A stretch of DNA of 37,968 bases from an uncultured Collinsella sp. (lineage in GTDB: Bacteria > Actinomycetota > Coriobacteriia > Coriobacteriales > Coriobacteriaceae), in assembly GCA_900544235.1 (NCBI GenBank), contig UQUL01000019.1, forward strand, positions 1 through 37,968. The letters are read 5' to 3'. Under the pieces are notes generated by a model, which searched no databases, had not been told where the DNA came from, and saw nothing but the letters and a program-made list of their open reading frames with translations. Position numbers and translations under genes: made by a program. This document shows, one piece after another, positions 1 to 8,317 of this stretch (position 1 is its first letter; the number at the start of each line of letters is the position of its first letter).

Positions 1-154
1 AAAAAATTTCCGGGCCTTCTTGAGTCAAGACCATGCGTGAGGTTCGAGTTCCTCACTTACCGAAGCATCGAGGGAAAGCGCGTGCGTGTCAAGGTTGTCT
101 GGTCCAGTTGCTGGCTCGATGCCTCGAGATGTTCGCCTCAAGTGCGACCTGCCC
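1..154. other. Left-edge non-coding stretch
   Basis: No convincing gene is seen here. The stretch lies downstream of the minus-strand CBS-pair gene. A short inverted repeat, GTGAGG at 37-42 and CCTCAC at 51-56, could form a small hairpin on the transcript of that gene, but no run of T follows on either strand, so a terminator is not claimed. Confidence 0.4.
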
Positions 155-661
155 CTATTGGAAAAGGATGCCGAAGATGTATTTGGTGATGGCGGAGCGG
201 CGGATGACCCCCACGAGTTTGCCCTCGTCATCAACCACAGGAAGCTTCTTGAACTTCTTCTTCGCCAGCAGCGCGGCGACGCGGGCGATGCTCTGCTCGG
301 GACGGGCACACACTACCTGGCGCGTCGCGAAATCCATGACGCAGCGATCCTTCAGGTCTTCGATGCGCTGCTCAAGGCTCTGATCGTCGAAGTACAGCAT
401 GGACGCGTCGCCGCCCGTGAAGATGGTGTGAGCGCGATGCTGCGCGATGGCTCCCATGACATCGCCGTCGGAGATGAACCCGACCACCTGGTTGCGCTCA
501 TCGATTACGGGCATGCTGCTCACCTCGTTTTCGGCGAGCATGCGCACCACGTCGGAAATCGTGCAATCCTGCGTGCAGGTGAACGGCTCTTCAATCATGA
601 TGCTCGAAACGGGCGTCCCCTCGAGCTCGAGCGGGATGCGCTCGGACAGAATCTCGGACAT
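155..661 (-). CDS. CBS-domain pair protein
   Basis: A protein of 168 residues made almost entirely of two CBS motifs. The first spans about residues 18-75 (VSSIMIEEPFTCTQDCTISD, then SMPVIDERNQVVGFISDGDV). The second spans about 105-165 (VMDFATRQVVCARPEQS, then KLPVVDDEGKLVGVIRR). CBS pairs bind adenosyl ligands and act as sensors, either alone or on an enzyme or channel. No catalytic domain is attached, so the role is unknown. The start codon lies three bases past the stop of the upstream transporter gene, with AAGGAGG about nine bases before it inside that gene, so the two are almost certainly co-transcribed. A link to control of the transporter is only inferred. Confidence 0.9.
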   Translation of the reverse strand: MSEILSERIPLELEGTPVSSIMIEEPFTCTQDCTISDVVRMLAENEVSSMPVIDERNQVVGFISDGDVMGAIAQHRAHTIFTGGDASMLYFDDQSLEQRIEDLKDRCVMDFATRQVVCARPEQSIARVAALLAKKKFKKLPVVDDEGKLVGVIRRSAITKYIFGILFQ

Positions 662-664
662 CGC

Positions 665-2104
665 TTATGCCTCCTTCGTTTTCGGTGCGGTTTTCTTGGT
701 GCGCACGCTGAATATGGCGCAGATAAGGGAAACGAGGCCGATTGCCGCGCACACCTTGTAAGCGACGCCCGCGCCCACGGCGGTGGCTACTTGGATGCTC
801 GCATCGACGCCGGCCGACGCGGTGACGCTTGTCATGACCGTGATGATGAGCGCCGTGCACAAACCGCCGGCGACCTGGCGGCCGGTGTTCGCGATGGCGT
901 TGCCGTGGGCGATCATGTCATTTTTCAAGGCATTGACACCCCATGTGTTCACCGGCATGTTCGCGAGCGACTGGCCGGCGGACTGCAGCATGCAGAACAG
1001 CGCAACCACCAAGATGGGCGTGTTTACCGTCGAAAGCGAGAGCAGGAACAGGGCGCCGGTCATGAGGGCCAGGCCGACGATCGAGATGGCACGCGGACCG
1101 AACTTGTCGAACGCCACGCCGGAGATAGGGCTGATGATGATGCCCACCGCCGCGGCGGGAAGCATGGCCATGCCGGTTTCGAAGGCCGAAGCGCCAAGCG
1201 AGGTTTGCAGCAGCAACGGCAACAGCGTGTTGGTGACCAGGCATGCGGCGTTGATGAGCGTGACGATGATGGCGGCCACGCGGAACTCGCGCGTCTTGAG
1301 CGTGCCCAGTTGAAGCAGCGGGTCCTCGATTTTGCCCTGGCGTCCGACGAACAGCACCAAGCACACGACACCCGCGACGATCGAGCCGAGCACCACGGGG
1401 TTGCCCCAACCCATCGACGAGGCGCTCGAGAACCCGTAGAGAAGTCCGCCGAAGGCGATGGTGGAGAGGACGACCGAGGGCAGGTCGAGCTTGGGGTTCT
1501 TCAGCTCGCCCACGTTTTTCAGCATGAACACGCCCAGCACCAGCACGAGAATTGCAAGGGGGACGATGGCGCCGATCATGGTGCGCCAGCCGTACGTGTC
1601 GATCACCGCGCCGCCTACGACGGGGCCGACCGCGGGACCCGCCGACATGACGATGCCCGCCATGCCCATAGCCGTTCCTCGTTTCTCGACGGGGAACACC
1701 AGCATGGGAACCACCGAGACAAGCGGCATGAGCACGCCTGAGCCCGCCGCTTGCAACACGCGACCGATGATGAGGAACAGGAAATCAGGGGCTGCGGCGC
1801 ACAGCAGCGTGCCCAGCGCGAACACCAGCGTCGCCCCGAAGAATAGCGCGCGGGTGCTGAACTTGTCGATAAGGAACGCCGAAACGGGGACCATGATGCC
1901 GCTCACCAGCGGGTATATGGACATGATCCACTGGGCAGTCGAGGCATCGATGGCGAAATCGGACATGATGACCGGCAGCGCAGGCGACATCACCGTTTGG
2001 TTCAGTAGCGCCAAGAAGGCACCCAGGACGACGACCGCGACGATGCGGATCTGGGTACCGGTAATGCGCCCATTGGCGGGCGCGACCGTACAATTATCAG
2101 ACAT
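665..2104 (-). CDS. MFS drug-efflux transporter, DHA2 (EmrB/QacA) type
   Basis: A membrane protein of 479 residues with many hydrophobic helices, fitting the 14-helix DHA2 branch of the major facilitator superfamily (proton-driven export of toxic compounds). Visible signatures are the TM1 motif LNQTVMSPALP (the common family form has Asp where Asn stands here) and the antiporter motif C region AGPAVGPVVGGAVIDTYGWR at about 155-174. The start is supported by AAGGAAGC just upstream. The substrate cannot be read from sequence. It is the first gene of a two-gene unit with the CBS protein. A palindrome about 63 bp upstream (2167-2187) is a candidate operator. Confidence 0.9.
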   Translation of the reverse strand: MSDNCTVAPANGRITGTQIRIVAVVVLGAFLALLNQTVMSPALPVIMSDFAIDASTAQWIMSIYPLVSGIMVPVSAFLIDKFSTRALFFGATLVFALGTLLCAAAPDFLFLIIGRVLQAAGSGVLMPLVSVVPMLVFPVEKRGTAMGMAGIVMSAGPAVGPVVGGAVIDTYGWRTMIGAIVPLAILVLVLGVFMLKNVGELKNPKLDLPSVVLSTIAFGGLLYGFSSASSMGWGNPVVLGSIVAGVVCLVLFVGRQGKIEDPLLQLGTLKTREFRVAAIIVTLINAACLVTNTLLPLLLQTSLGASAFETGMAMLPAAAVGIIISPISGVAFDKFGPRAISIVGLALMTGALFLLSLSTVNTPILVVALFCMLQSAGQSLANMPVNTWGVNALKNDMIAHGNAIANTGRQVAGGLCTALIITVMTSVTASAGVDASIQVATAVGAGVAYKVCAAIGLVSLICAIFSVRTKKTAPKTKEA

Positions 2105-2166
2105 AAGCTTCCTTCGTATCTATTCGATTCTTCGCCGAAGGCGCGCCAGCCCACGGGCGAAATAAC

Positions 2167-2187
2167 ATGCACGTGCTATGCGTGCAT
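2167..2187. promoter_or_regulatory. Candidate operator upstream of the MFS gene
   Basis: Inverted repeat ATGCACG (2167-2173) and CGTGCAT (2181-2187) with a 7-base spacer, 63-83 bp before the start of the efflux gene. Size and position fit a TetR- or MarR-type operator. No regulator gene lies next to it, so the protein that binds is unknown. Confidence 0.4.
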
Positions 2188-2590
2188 CAGATACGACAGG
2201 AAGAAAGCGGCTGCTCAGAGCGCACTTGGGGAACAACAGGAGAGGCCCCGTATACCAGGGGCCGCCGAATTGCGATGTATGCTTTGGTCAAATCCTTCAT
2301 AGCGGGGAGGTATTCTAGCAGCCGTCTTCGCCCCTTTCAAGAGATGTAACCCAGACGTTGATTTTCTTCACCGAGGCGCCATCGTTGACGGGTGGCGTGC
2401 TTCTCTATCGCCACACCGCGGGGCGAGGGAACGCCGCGGCGAGCTTGTACATCGGCTATGTGTGCAGCTGCGAGCGTGTCGCCGGCGCGCGCTGGGCGCC
2501 AGTCCGATCCGGCCGACTCTTGCCGACGGTCGGTCGCCGTCCTCCTCCATCTCCGCCTGCTCTGTTTTTGCTCGGCTCCCTTGTCGTATC
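2188..2590. other. Non-coding stretch between the MFS gene and the ArsC remnant
   Basis: No credible gene. It holds a small GC-rich hairpin (GGCCCC 2244-2249 and GGGGCC 2258-2263). The sequence just upstream of the ArsC-like remnant shows no thioredoxin-fold coding potential in any frame, which means the missing 5' half of that gene is not simply out of frame. Confidence 0.4.
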
Positions 2591-2836
2591 ATGGACGGAC
2601 GAGAATTGAGCGAAGGCGAGCTCGAAAGCGTGGCGCGCGCCGTCGGCGGGATCGACGCTGTGATCGATCCAAAGGCGAAAGATGCCGACACGGTTGCGCT
2701 CGTACAGTATCTTGCTGCCGACCAGAAGTTCGAAAAGGTGCTCGATAACCAGCAGATTCTTCGTGAGCCCATCGTTCGCAACGGCCGCCAGGCAACCGTT
2801 GGCTACGAGCCTGACGTGTGGAAGGGCTGGGAATAA
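2591..2836 (+). pseudogene. ArsC/YffB-family protein, N-terminally truncated
   Basis: An ATG at 2591 opens 81 residues that match only the C-terminal part of the ArsC/Spx/YffB thioredoxin-like family. The helix region ends in QQILREPIVRNGRQATVGYE and then PDVWKGWE, the typical family tail. Full-length members have about 110-125 residues and begin with a Cys-containing redox motif (CxxC/CxxxxKA). That half is absent here, and no frame upstream supplies it. No Shine-Dalgarno sequence precedes the ATG. The simplest reading is a decayed gene left after deletion of its 5' part. A longer in-frame opening from 2462 exists but encodes an unrelated Arg/Ser-rich leader. Confidence 0.6.
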
Positions 2837-2853
2837 AGCGGCTGGGAATAAAG
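2825..2853 (+). repeat. 15-bp tandem duplication across the ArsC-remnant stop codon
   Basis: GGCTGGGAATAAAG occurs at 2825-2838 and again at 2840-2853 (period 15). The unit contains the stop codon TAA at 2834-2836 and its in-frame copy, consistent with a recent slippage duplication. Confidence 0.8.
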
Positions 2854-2855
2854 TG

Positions 2856-2896
2856 AAGCGCCCACGCCCGTGGTTTTATCCACGGACGCGGGCGCT
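2856..2896. terminator. GC-rich hairpin between convergent genes
   Basis: An 18-bp arm AAGCGCCCACGCCCGTGG (2856-2873) pairs with 2879-2896 with two mismatches, around a short TTTTA loop. It lies between the plus-strand ArsC remnant and the minus-strand dehydratase, so it could end both transcripts, but neither side has a T-run. Confidence 0.5.
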
Positions 2897-3031
2897 TGCG
2901 TAAGACGTCTCTTGTCGTTTGAGTGGAGCGCCCCGGCGGCGCTGAACAACGCGCCCCGGTGACGTGGCATATGAACTCGGGGCTCTTTGTGCCGCACATC
3001 TATGAGAGGAGAAATTCGATGCGTACGTGCG

Positions 3032-4810
3032 CTACTCCATGTAGCCACCCTGAATGGCGGAAACTGCATGCTCGGTAAAGAACTTGAGCGTGCCGGAGGT
3101 GTAACGATTAGCCTTGGGCTTCCAAGCGGCTCGGCGCTCGGCCAGGACGGCGTCGACCTCGGCCGGCTCCATCTCCTTGCCGGCGATGCCCACGATGGAC
3201 AGCGAGCGCTCGGGGATGTTGATTCGGATAAGGTCGCCCTCCTCAATCAGGGCAATCGGACCGCCCACAGCGGCCTCGGGCGAAACGTGACCGATAGCCG
3301 GGCCCTTGGAGGCGCCGGAGAAGCGGCCATCGGTGATCAGGGCAATGCTCGCACCCAGCTCGGGATCGCTGGCGATAGCCTCGGTGGTGTAGAACATCTC
3401 GGGCATTCCGGAACCCTTGGGGCCCTCGTAGCGAATGATAACGGCATCGCCGGGCTTGACCTCGTGCGTCAGGACGGCGTGAATGGCGTCCTCCTCGCAG
3501 TCGAACGGACGGGCCTTGAGCGTAGCCTGGAACATCTCGCGCGGAACAACCGTGTGCTTGACGACGGCGCCCTCGGGAGCAAGGTTGCCGTGGAGGATGG
3601 CGATGGAGCCGTCGGTACCAAAGGCCTGGTCAAACGGGCGAATGATGTCCTCGCGCTTGAGGTTCCACTTCTCCAAGTAGCGGCCGCACTTCTCGTAGTA
3701 ACCGTTGTTCTTGAGGCCCTCGAGGTTCTCGCCGAGAGTCTTGCCGGTGACGGTCATGACGTCGAGGTGGAGCATCGACTTGATCTCCTCCATGATGCGC
3801 GGCACGCCGCCCGCATAGTAGAAGAACTGCGCCGGCCACTCGCCTGCGGGGCGAACGTTGAGCAGGTAGTGGGCGCCACGGTGCAGGCGATCGAAATCGT
3901 CGGCGGACATCTCAATGCCAAACTCGCGGGCGATCGCGGGGATGTGCAGCAGCGAATTGGTGGAACCGGAGATGGCGCCGTGAACCATGATGAGGTTCTC
4001 GAAGGACTCTTTGGTCACGATGTCACGCGGACACAGGTTGTGCTCGGAGAGCCACACGGACTGACGGCCGGCCTCGCGCGCAAACTCACGCAGATCGGAG
4101 CTGGTTGCGGGCAGCAGGGCCGTGCCGGGGAGCATAAGGCCCAGGGCCTCGGCGGTAACCTGCATGGTCGACGCGGTGCCCATAAACGAGCAGGCGCCGC
4201 AGCTGGGGCATGCGTTGTGCTTGGCAAACTCAAGCTCCTCGCGAGAGATCTCGCCGCGCTCGTAGCGGGCAGAAATCGCGCCGAGCTGCTCCAGGGTCAG
4301 CAGGTCGGGGCCTGCATCCATGACACCGCCGGTAACGACGATGGAGGGGATGTTGATGCGGCCCATGGCCATGAGGTTCGCAGGCAGGCCCTTATCGCAG
4401 CTGGCGACAAAGACGCCGGCGTCGAACGGGGTGGCCTTGGCATGGATCTCGATCATGTTGGCGATCATGTCGCGGCTGGGCAGCGAGTAGTTGATGCCAT
4501 CGTGGCCCTGGGCCTCGCCGTCGCAGATATCGGTGCAGAAGTAACGGGCACCGTGACCGCCAGCCTCGGCAACGCCAGCGCGCACCTCCTCGACCAGCTC
4601 AAACAGGCCGGCAGAACCCGGGTGCGAGTCGCCAAACGTCGACTCGATAATGACCTGCGGCTTGTCCAGGTCCTCGATGGACCAGCCAGAGCCCAGGCGC
4701 AGCGGGTCCATCTCGGGGCTGATGGTGCGAAACTTGCCGGAACGCGGCTGCAGCTTGGCAACCAGGTCGGCTGCCTCATGCTGAATCTGTACCTTGGTCT
4801 TCTCGTCCAT
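3032..4810 (-). CDS. IlvD/Edd-family sugar-acid dehydratase
   Basis: A 592-residue member of the IlvD/Edd iron-sulfur dehydratase family. Visible signatures are STFGDSHPGS at about 57-66, the CDK motif at 138-140 and CPSCGACSFMGTASTM at 201-216, which supply cluster cysteines. The family removes water from dihydroxy acids: branched-chain precursors (IlvD), 6-phosphogluconate (Edd) or free aldonates. The neighbours are a GntP permease, a GntR regulator and 2-keto-3-deoxygluconate-type enzymes, and no ilv genes are present. An aldonate such as gluconate, giving 2-keto-3-deoxygluconate, is therefore the likelier substrate; this is inferred from context. The start at 4810 is chosen because GAGGAGAG lies just before it; an upstream in-frame ATG at 4846 lacks such a site. 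Confidence 0.85.
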   Translation of the reverse strand: MDEKTKVQIQHEAADLVAKLQPRSGKFRTISPEMDPLRLGSGWSIEDLDKPQVIIESTFGDSHPGSAGLFELVEEVRAGVAEAGGHGARYFCTDICDGEAQGHDGINYSLPSRDMIANMIEIHAKATPFDAGVFVASCDKGLPANLMAMGRINIPSIVVTGGVMDAGPDLLTLEQLGAISARYERGEISREELEFAKHNACPSCGACSFMGTASTMQVTAEALGLMLPGTALLPATSSDLREFAREAGRQSVWLSEHNLCPRDIVTKESFENLIMVHGAISGSTNSLLHIPAIAREFGIEMSADDFDRLHRGAHYLLNVRPAGEWPAQFFYYAGGVPRIMEEIKSMLHLDVMTVTGKTLGENLEGLKNNGYYEKCGRYLEKWNLKREDIIRPFDQAFGTDGSIAILHGNLAPEGAVVKHTVVPREMFQATLKARPFDCEEDAIHAVLTHEVKPGDAVIIRYEGPKGSGMPEMFYTTEAIASDPELGASIALITDGRFSGASKGPAIGHVSPEAAVGGPIALIEEGDLIRINIPERSLSIVGIAGKEMEPAEVDAVLAERRAAWKPKANRYTSGTLKFFTEHAVSAIQGGYME

Positions 4811-4918
4811 GATGCTCTCCTCTTTTGATTTGAACGGTTGTACCAATCGTTGGTTAATGAATCAGGTGTAAATGGGTACCGAGCGATGCGCTCAGCGGAA
4901 GATGCTTAGCTACGCGAA

Positions 4919-6280
4919 CTAGGCAAAGAACGAAATCACCAGGGCGCAGGCAAGACCCGAAAGGCCGATGAGCGTCTCCATAACGGTCCAGGACTTGAGG
5001 GTGGTCTTCTCGTCAATCTCCAGGAACGAGGAGCACATCCAAAAACCGGCATCGTTGACGTGCGAGAGGGCCGTGGCACCGCCGCAGATAGCAAGACAGA
5101 TGGCGGCACGCATGAGCACCGAGGCTCCTGCAACCGCGGGCATGGCGGCCATAATGCCCGATGCCATGGTCATAGCGACGATGGAGCTGCCGACAGAGGC
5201 ACGCACCATGACGGCAATCAAAAAGGCAACGACCACCAAAGGCAGCGGTGAGGCCTCGAGCATAGGGCCGATAACCTGGCCCAAGCCGCAATCTTGCAGC
5301 ATCCAGCGAATGACGCCGCCACAGGCGATAACCAGCAAGATCATGCCGACGGGCTTAAGAGAGCGGTCGAGCAGGGCCTTGAGCTCGGCGCCGGTGTAGC
5401 CGCGCCGCGCGCCCAGCAGATACATCGCGACGAGCGTGGCGAGCGTCAAAGCGACAAACGGCTTGCCCAGGAAGGCGAGAATCGAGGCGAACTCGGCGGG
5501 CATGGGGATATAAGAGGACAACGTGCCCAGCAAAATCAGACAAAGCGGCGTGAGCACGATGGCAAGCACCATGCCAAAGGAGGGAAGCTCCTTTTCGTCG
5601 CTCGCACCCTCGGCAGAGGTAAAGTGCTCCGGAACATCGGTAAAAATGCGACCGCCCACGTTGCGGCCCCAGATGACGCCGGCAATCGCCATGGCGATGA
5701 AGGCGGTGGGGATACCGACGAGGATCATGGTGCCCAGGTCGACACCGAGCGTGCCGGCGACCAAAACCGACCCGGCCGATGGCGGCACAAACGCATAGCC
5801 AGCGGCAAGTCCCGCGAGTAGCGCGATGCCGTAGTAGAGCGTCGACTTTTTGGTCTGCGATGCCACGCTAAACGCAAGCGGAATCAAAACGACCACGCCG
5901 GCCTCAAAGAACACCGTAGTACCGATGACCAGACCGGTAATGCCCAGCGCCCAGCTAGAGTGACCCTGCCCAAAGGTATCGATGAAGGTTTGGGCGATCT
6001 TTTTGGCGCCGCCGCTCTCTTCAAGAATCTGGCCAAACATCGAACCCAAACCAATGAGCAGGGCAATGTTTTGCAGCGTGGTGCCCACGCCCTTGGTGAC
6101 AGTGTCCGCCACCAGGTCGAGCGGCATACCGGCGCTGATGCCGATCGCGAGCGCCGAGACCATCATCGAAAGCACAGGATGCAGCTTGAACTTGATGATG
6201 AGCGCAAGCAGCAGCGCGATGCCCACGATGGCGGCGATGACCAACCTGGTGGGGTCTGCCATAAACGTTGGGTCTGACAT
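4919..6280 (-). CDS. GntP-family gluconate/aldonate permease
   Basis: A strongly hydrophobic protein of 453 residues with about 12 predicted membrane helices and a typical GntP-family composition (for example GLGSMFGQILEESGGAK early on and SHVNDAGFWMCSSFLEIDEK near the C-terminus, both conserved family regions). The family imports gluconate and related sugar acids with protons. The gene sits 108 bp upstream of the dehydratase on the same strand, so the two probably form an operon: import, then dehydration. GGAGGAAAG precedes the start. It is transcribed divergently from the GntR gene, and the region between them carries repeated TCTGATG sites. Confidence 0.9.
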   Translation of the reverse strand: MSDPTFMADPTRLVIAAIVGIALLLALIIKFKLHPVLSMMVSALAIGISAGMPLDLVADTVTKGVGTTLQNIALLIGLGSMFGQILEESGGAKKIAQTFIDTFGQGHSSWALGITGLVIGTTVFFEAGVVVLIPLAFSVASQTKKSTLYYGIALLAGLAAGYAFVPPSAGSVLVAGTLGVDLGTMILVGIPTAFIAMAIAGVIWGRNVGGRIFTDVPEHFTSAEGASDEKELPSFGMVLAIVLTPLCLILLGTLSSYIPMPAEFASILAFLGKPFVALTLATLVAMYLLGARRGYTGAELKALLDRSLKPVGMILLVIACGGVIRWMLQDCGLGQVIGPMLEASPLPLVVVAFLIAVMVRASVGSSIVAMTMASGIMAAMPAVAGASVLMRAAICLAICGGATALSHVNDAGFWMCSSFLEIDEKTTLKSWTVMETLIGLSGLACALVISFFA

Positions 6281-6293
6281 CTTTCCTCCAATT

Positions 6294-6387
6294 CATCAGA
6301 CCTTTTGAATTCGTCTGATGACTATAGCGTGTTTTGAAAAGGTCTGATGTTTCATTTTGAAATTTGCTCGAAATACATCTGATGTAT
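6294..6387. promoter_or_regulatory. Cluster of GntR/FadR-type operator half-sites
   Basis: The divergent promoter region holds CATCAGA (6294-6300), TCTGATG (6314-6320 and 6343-6349) and the near-perfect palindrome ATACATCTGATGTAT (6373-6387). A further CAGATGA lies at 6485-6491, in front of the regulator. The repeated core, the palindrome and the location between gntP and a FadR-type gene suggest the binding sites of that regulator, controlling both directions. Confidence 0.6.
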
Positions 6388-6514
6388 TCGGTAAACGGTC
6401 GTATTTGCGCTGCGAACGGTATATCTAAGCTGCCCGACTCAAATCCAGCGACCAATATTGCATCCGTGGTGCGCTAAAATAGCTCAGATGAATTTTGTAA
6501 TGAAAGGTATAGCT

Positions 6515-7207
6515 ATGGCCCGCGCCGAATCGGGACTCCCCGAGCAAATATCTGAGAAAATCATTCAATTGATTCTGGATGAACACCTTGAGCAAGGCGA
6601 TCGCCTGCCTAAGGAAACCGTGCTGGTCGAGCGCTTGGGCGCCGGCAGGAGCACCGTGCGCGAGGCCATGAAGTTGCTGCAGTCGCGCAATATCGTGCGC
6701 ATTAAGCAGGGTTCGGGCACCTATGTGGCGTCAAACCCCGGCGTTGCCGACGACCCGCTGGGCTTTACCTTTATCGACGACAAGCAGCGTCTGGCGCACG
6801 ACCTACTCGAGGTGCGCTTTATGATCGAGCCGCAGATGGCACGCATGGCAGCCGAGCACGCAACCAACGACCAGGTCGTCTGTATCAAAGAGCTCTGCGA
6901 CGAATCCGAGCGCCTGGCCGAGGCCGGTGAGGATTACTCCGCCGCCGACACCGCGTTCCACAATGCCATTGCCGAGAGCTCCGGAAACCTCGTCGTTCCC
7001 CGCCTGATGGGCGTGCTCAAGTCGTCTGTCCCCCTGTTTATTGACGTGACCGGCAAAAAGCTGGTTGAGGAAACCATCCGCACCCACCGTGGCGTGGCCG
7101 ACGCCATCGCCGCGCGCAATCCCACCGCAGCGCACGACGCGATGTACCTGCATCTGGTGTACAACCGCAACATGATCGCAGAGGGAGCGCAGGAACAGAG
7201 CGAATAG
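6515..7207 (+). CDS. FadR-subfamily GntR transcriptional regulator
   Basis: A protein of 230 residues. The N-terminal winged helix-turn-helix (about 5-75) has typical GntR features: IIQLILDEHLEQGDRLPKE, VERLGAGRSTVREAMKLLQS and IVRIKQGSGTYVA. The C-terminal all-helical FCD domain (about 90-225) carries metal/ligand-type residues such as AFHNAIAESSGN. FCD regulators usually sense sugar acids or similar organic acids. The start at 6515 is preferred because GAAAGG lies eight bases before it; an in-frame extension to 6458 lacks a good ribosome site. It probably controls the divergent gntP-dehydratase pair through the TCTGATG sites and may also affect the downstream dhuD-like gene. Confidence 0.88.
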   Translation: MARAESGLPEQISEKIIQLILDEHLEQGDRLPKETVLVERLGAGRSTVREAMKLLQSRNIVRIKQGSGTYVASNPGVADDPLGFTFIDDKQRLAHDLLEVRFMIEPQMARMAAEHATNDQVVCIKELCDESERLAEAGEDYSAADTAFHNAIAESSGNLVVPRLMGVLKSSVPLFIDVTGKKLVEETIRTHRGVADAIAARNPTAAHDAMYLHLVYNRNMIAEGAQEQSE

Positions 7208-7233
7208 ACGTCCGCACGGCAAGGGCGAGACTA

Positions 7234-7352
7234 CCGTTCGCCTTTTAAAAGTGAACGTTCACCTGATTTTAGGGAATAAGGGGTGGCTATTACGCCGCTT
7301 CACCTATACTGACCTTGTATGAAAAGCAAGACTTATATAGATGAACGTTTCT
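7234..7352 (+). promoter_or_regulatory. LacI-type operator region of the dhuD-like gene
   Basis: CCGTTCG at 7234-7240 is followed ten bases later by the perfect palindrome GTGAACGTTCAC (7251-7262). A weaker copy, ATGAACGTTT, lies at 7341-7350, just before the ribosome site. A -10-like TATACT is at 7305-7310. The operator matches those before GH105, the transporter and uxaC, but the two copies are 90 bp apart instead of 38-41. Confidence 0.65.
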
Positions 7353-7367
7353 TTTGAAAGGATCGCT

Positions 7368-8177
7368 ATGTCTGATCTTATGGACAGCTTCCGTCTGGAC
7401 GACAAGGTCGCACTGGTGACCGGCGCCACCTACGGCATTGGCATGGCCATTGCCGAGGCGCTCGGAGAGGCCGGCGCCAAGATCGCCTTTAACGCCCGTC
7501 ACGCCGACAAAGTCGCCGAAGCCGAGAAGCACTACCGTGAGCTGGGCTTTGACGCTCACGGCTATGTTGCCGACGTCACCGACGAGACTGTCGTCGCCGA
7601 GCTCATCGCCAAGATCGAGGCCGACTTTGGCACCACGCCCGACATCCTGGTCAACAACGCCGGCGTCATCCAGCGTACCCCGATGCTCGACATGAGCGCC
7701 GAGGACTTCCGCCGCGTCGTCGATATCGACCTCAACGCACCGTTTATCGTGTCCAAGGCCTGCCTGCCCGGCATGATCGCCAAGGGCCACGGCAAGATCA
7801 TCAACATCTGCTCGATGATGAGCGAGCTGGGCCGCGAGACCATCGCCGGCTATGCCGCGGCCAAGGGCGGACTCAAGATGCTCACCAAGAACATCTGCTC
7901 GGAGTTTGGCGAGGCCAATATCCAGTGCAACGGCATTGGACCCGGCTACATCGCCACGCCGCAGACCGCACCGCTGCGCGAGACGCAGCCCGACGGCAGC
8001 CGCCACCCGTTTGACCAGTTCATCATTGCCAAGACGCCGGCCGCCCGTTGGGGCACGCCCGAGGATCTGAAGGGCCCCGCCGTGTTCTTGGCTTCCGACG
8101 CGTCGAACTTCGTCAACGGCCACATCCTCTACGTCGACGGCGGAATCCTCGCATACATTGGAAAGCAGCCTCAATAA
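7368..8177 (+). CDS. SDR dehydrogenase, DhuD / gluconate 5-dehydrogenase type
   Basis: A short-chain dehydrogenase of 269 residues. The Rossmann motif TGATYGIG is at 18-25, NNAG at 96-99, and the catalytic pair Y162 and K166 lies in GYAAAKGG, with the family serine near NICSMMSELG. The conserved C-terminal half (ANIQCNGIGPGYIATPQTAP) is typical of the Gram-positive gluconate 5-dehydrogenase group. The streptococcal member DhuD acts on 2-keto-3-deoxygluconate in unsaturated-uronate breakdown, and an RpiB-type DhuI-like gene follows directly. The most likely role is therefore interconversion of 2,5-diketo-3-deoxygluconate and 2-keto-3-deoxygluconate with NAD(P)H. The start at 7368 follows GAAAGGA. 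A LacI-type operator upstream ties it to the pectin genes. Confidence 0.85.
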   Translation: MSDLMDSFRLDDKVALVTGATYGIGMAIAEALGEAGAKIAFNARHADKVAEAEKHYRELGFDAHGYVADVTDETVVAELIAKIEADFGTTPDILVNNAGVIQRTPMLDMSAEDFRRVVDIDLNAPFIVSKACLPGMIAKGHGKIINICSMMSELGRETIAGYAAAKGGLKMLTKNICSEFGEANIQCNGIGPGYIATPQTAPLRETQPDGSRHPFDQFIIAKTPAARWGTPEDLKGPAVFLASDASNFVNGHILYVDGGILAYIGKQPQ

Positions 8178-8228
8178 GCGTCGCCGCAACTGCCCATATC
8201 AGGTTTCATCCACTCGTTTTTCATTTGA

Positions 8229-8294
8229 GTTGCGGTGAGATAAGGATTGGTTTTGGCTTCTATCAGGCAAAACAGTCCGTATTTCACCGCAAGT
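8229..8294. repeat. Intergenic palindromic element, copy 1
   Basis: A 66-bp imperfect inverted repeat: TTGCGGTGAGATAAGG (8230-8245) against CCGTATTTCACCGCAA (8278-8293). Its right half, CAAAACAGTCCGTATTTCAC plus CGCAA, is identical to that of the element at 11146-11210. It lies between the dhuD- and dhuI-like genes and could act on the mRNA as a hairpin. Confidence 0.75.
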
Positions 8295-8317
8295 TAGAAA
8301 TAGAAAGGTAATTCGCA

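Noticed and set aside
86..1741. Long plus-strand opening of 551 codons opposite the MFS and CBS genes
   Set aside because: It is antisense to two well-supported genes; its His/Asp/Arg-rich translation has no recognisable domain and is typical of the opposite strand of GC-rich coding DNA.
3019..3078. A 19-codon plus-strand frame with a good ribosome site (GAGAGGAGAAAT) over the end of the dehydratase gene
   Set aside because: The first part fits a small peptide start, but it overlaps a real gene on the other strand, nothing follows it, and no conserved feature is visible.
3032..4810. Calling the dehydratase a biosynthetic ilvD
   Set aside because: The family fits, but no branched-chain amino acid genes are near, and the permease and uronate-type neighbours favour a sugar-acid substrate.
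2987..4828. Plus-strand opening of 613 codons opposite the dehydratase gene
   Set aside because: A shadow of the IlvD/Edd gene, with low-complexity translation and no family features.
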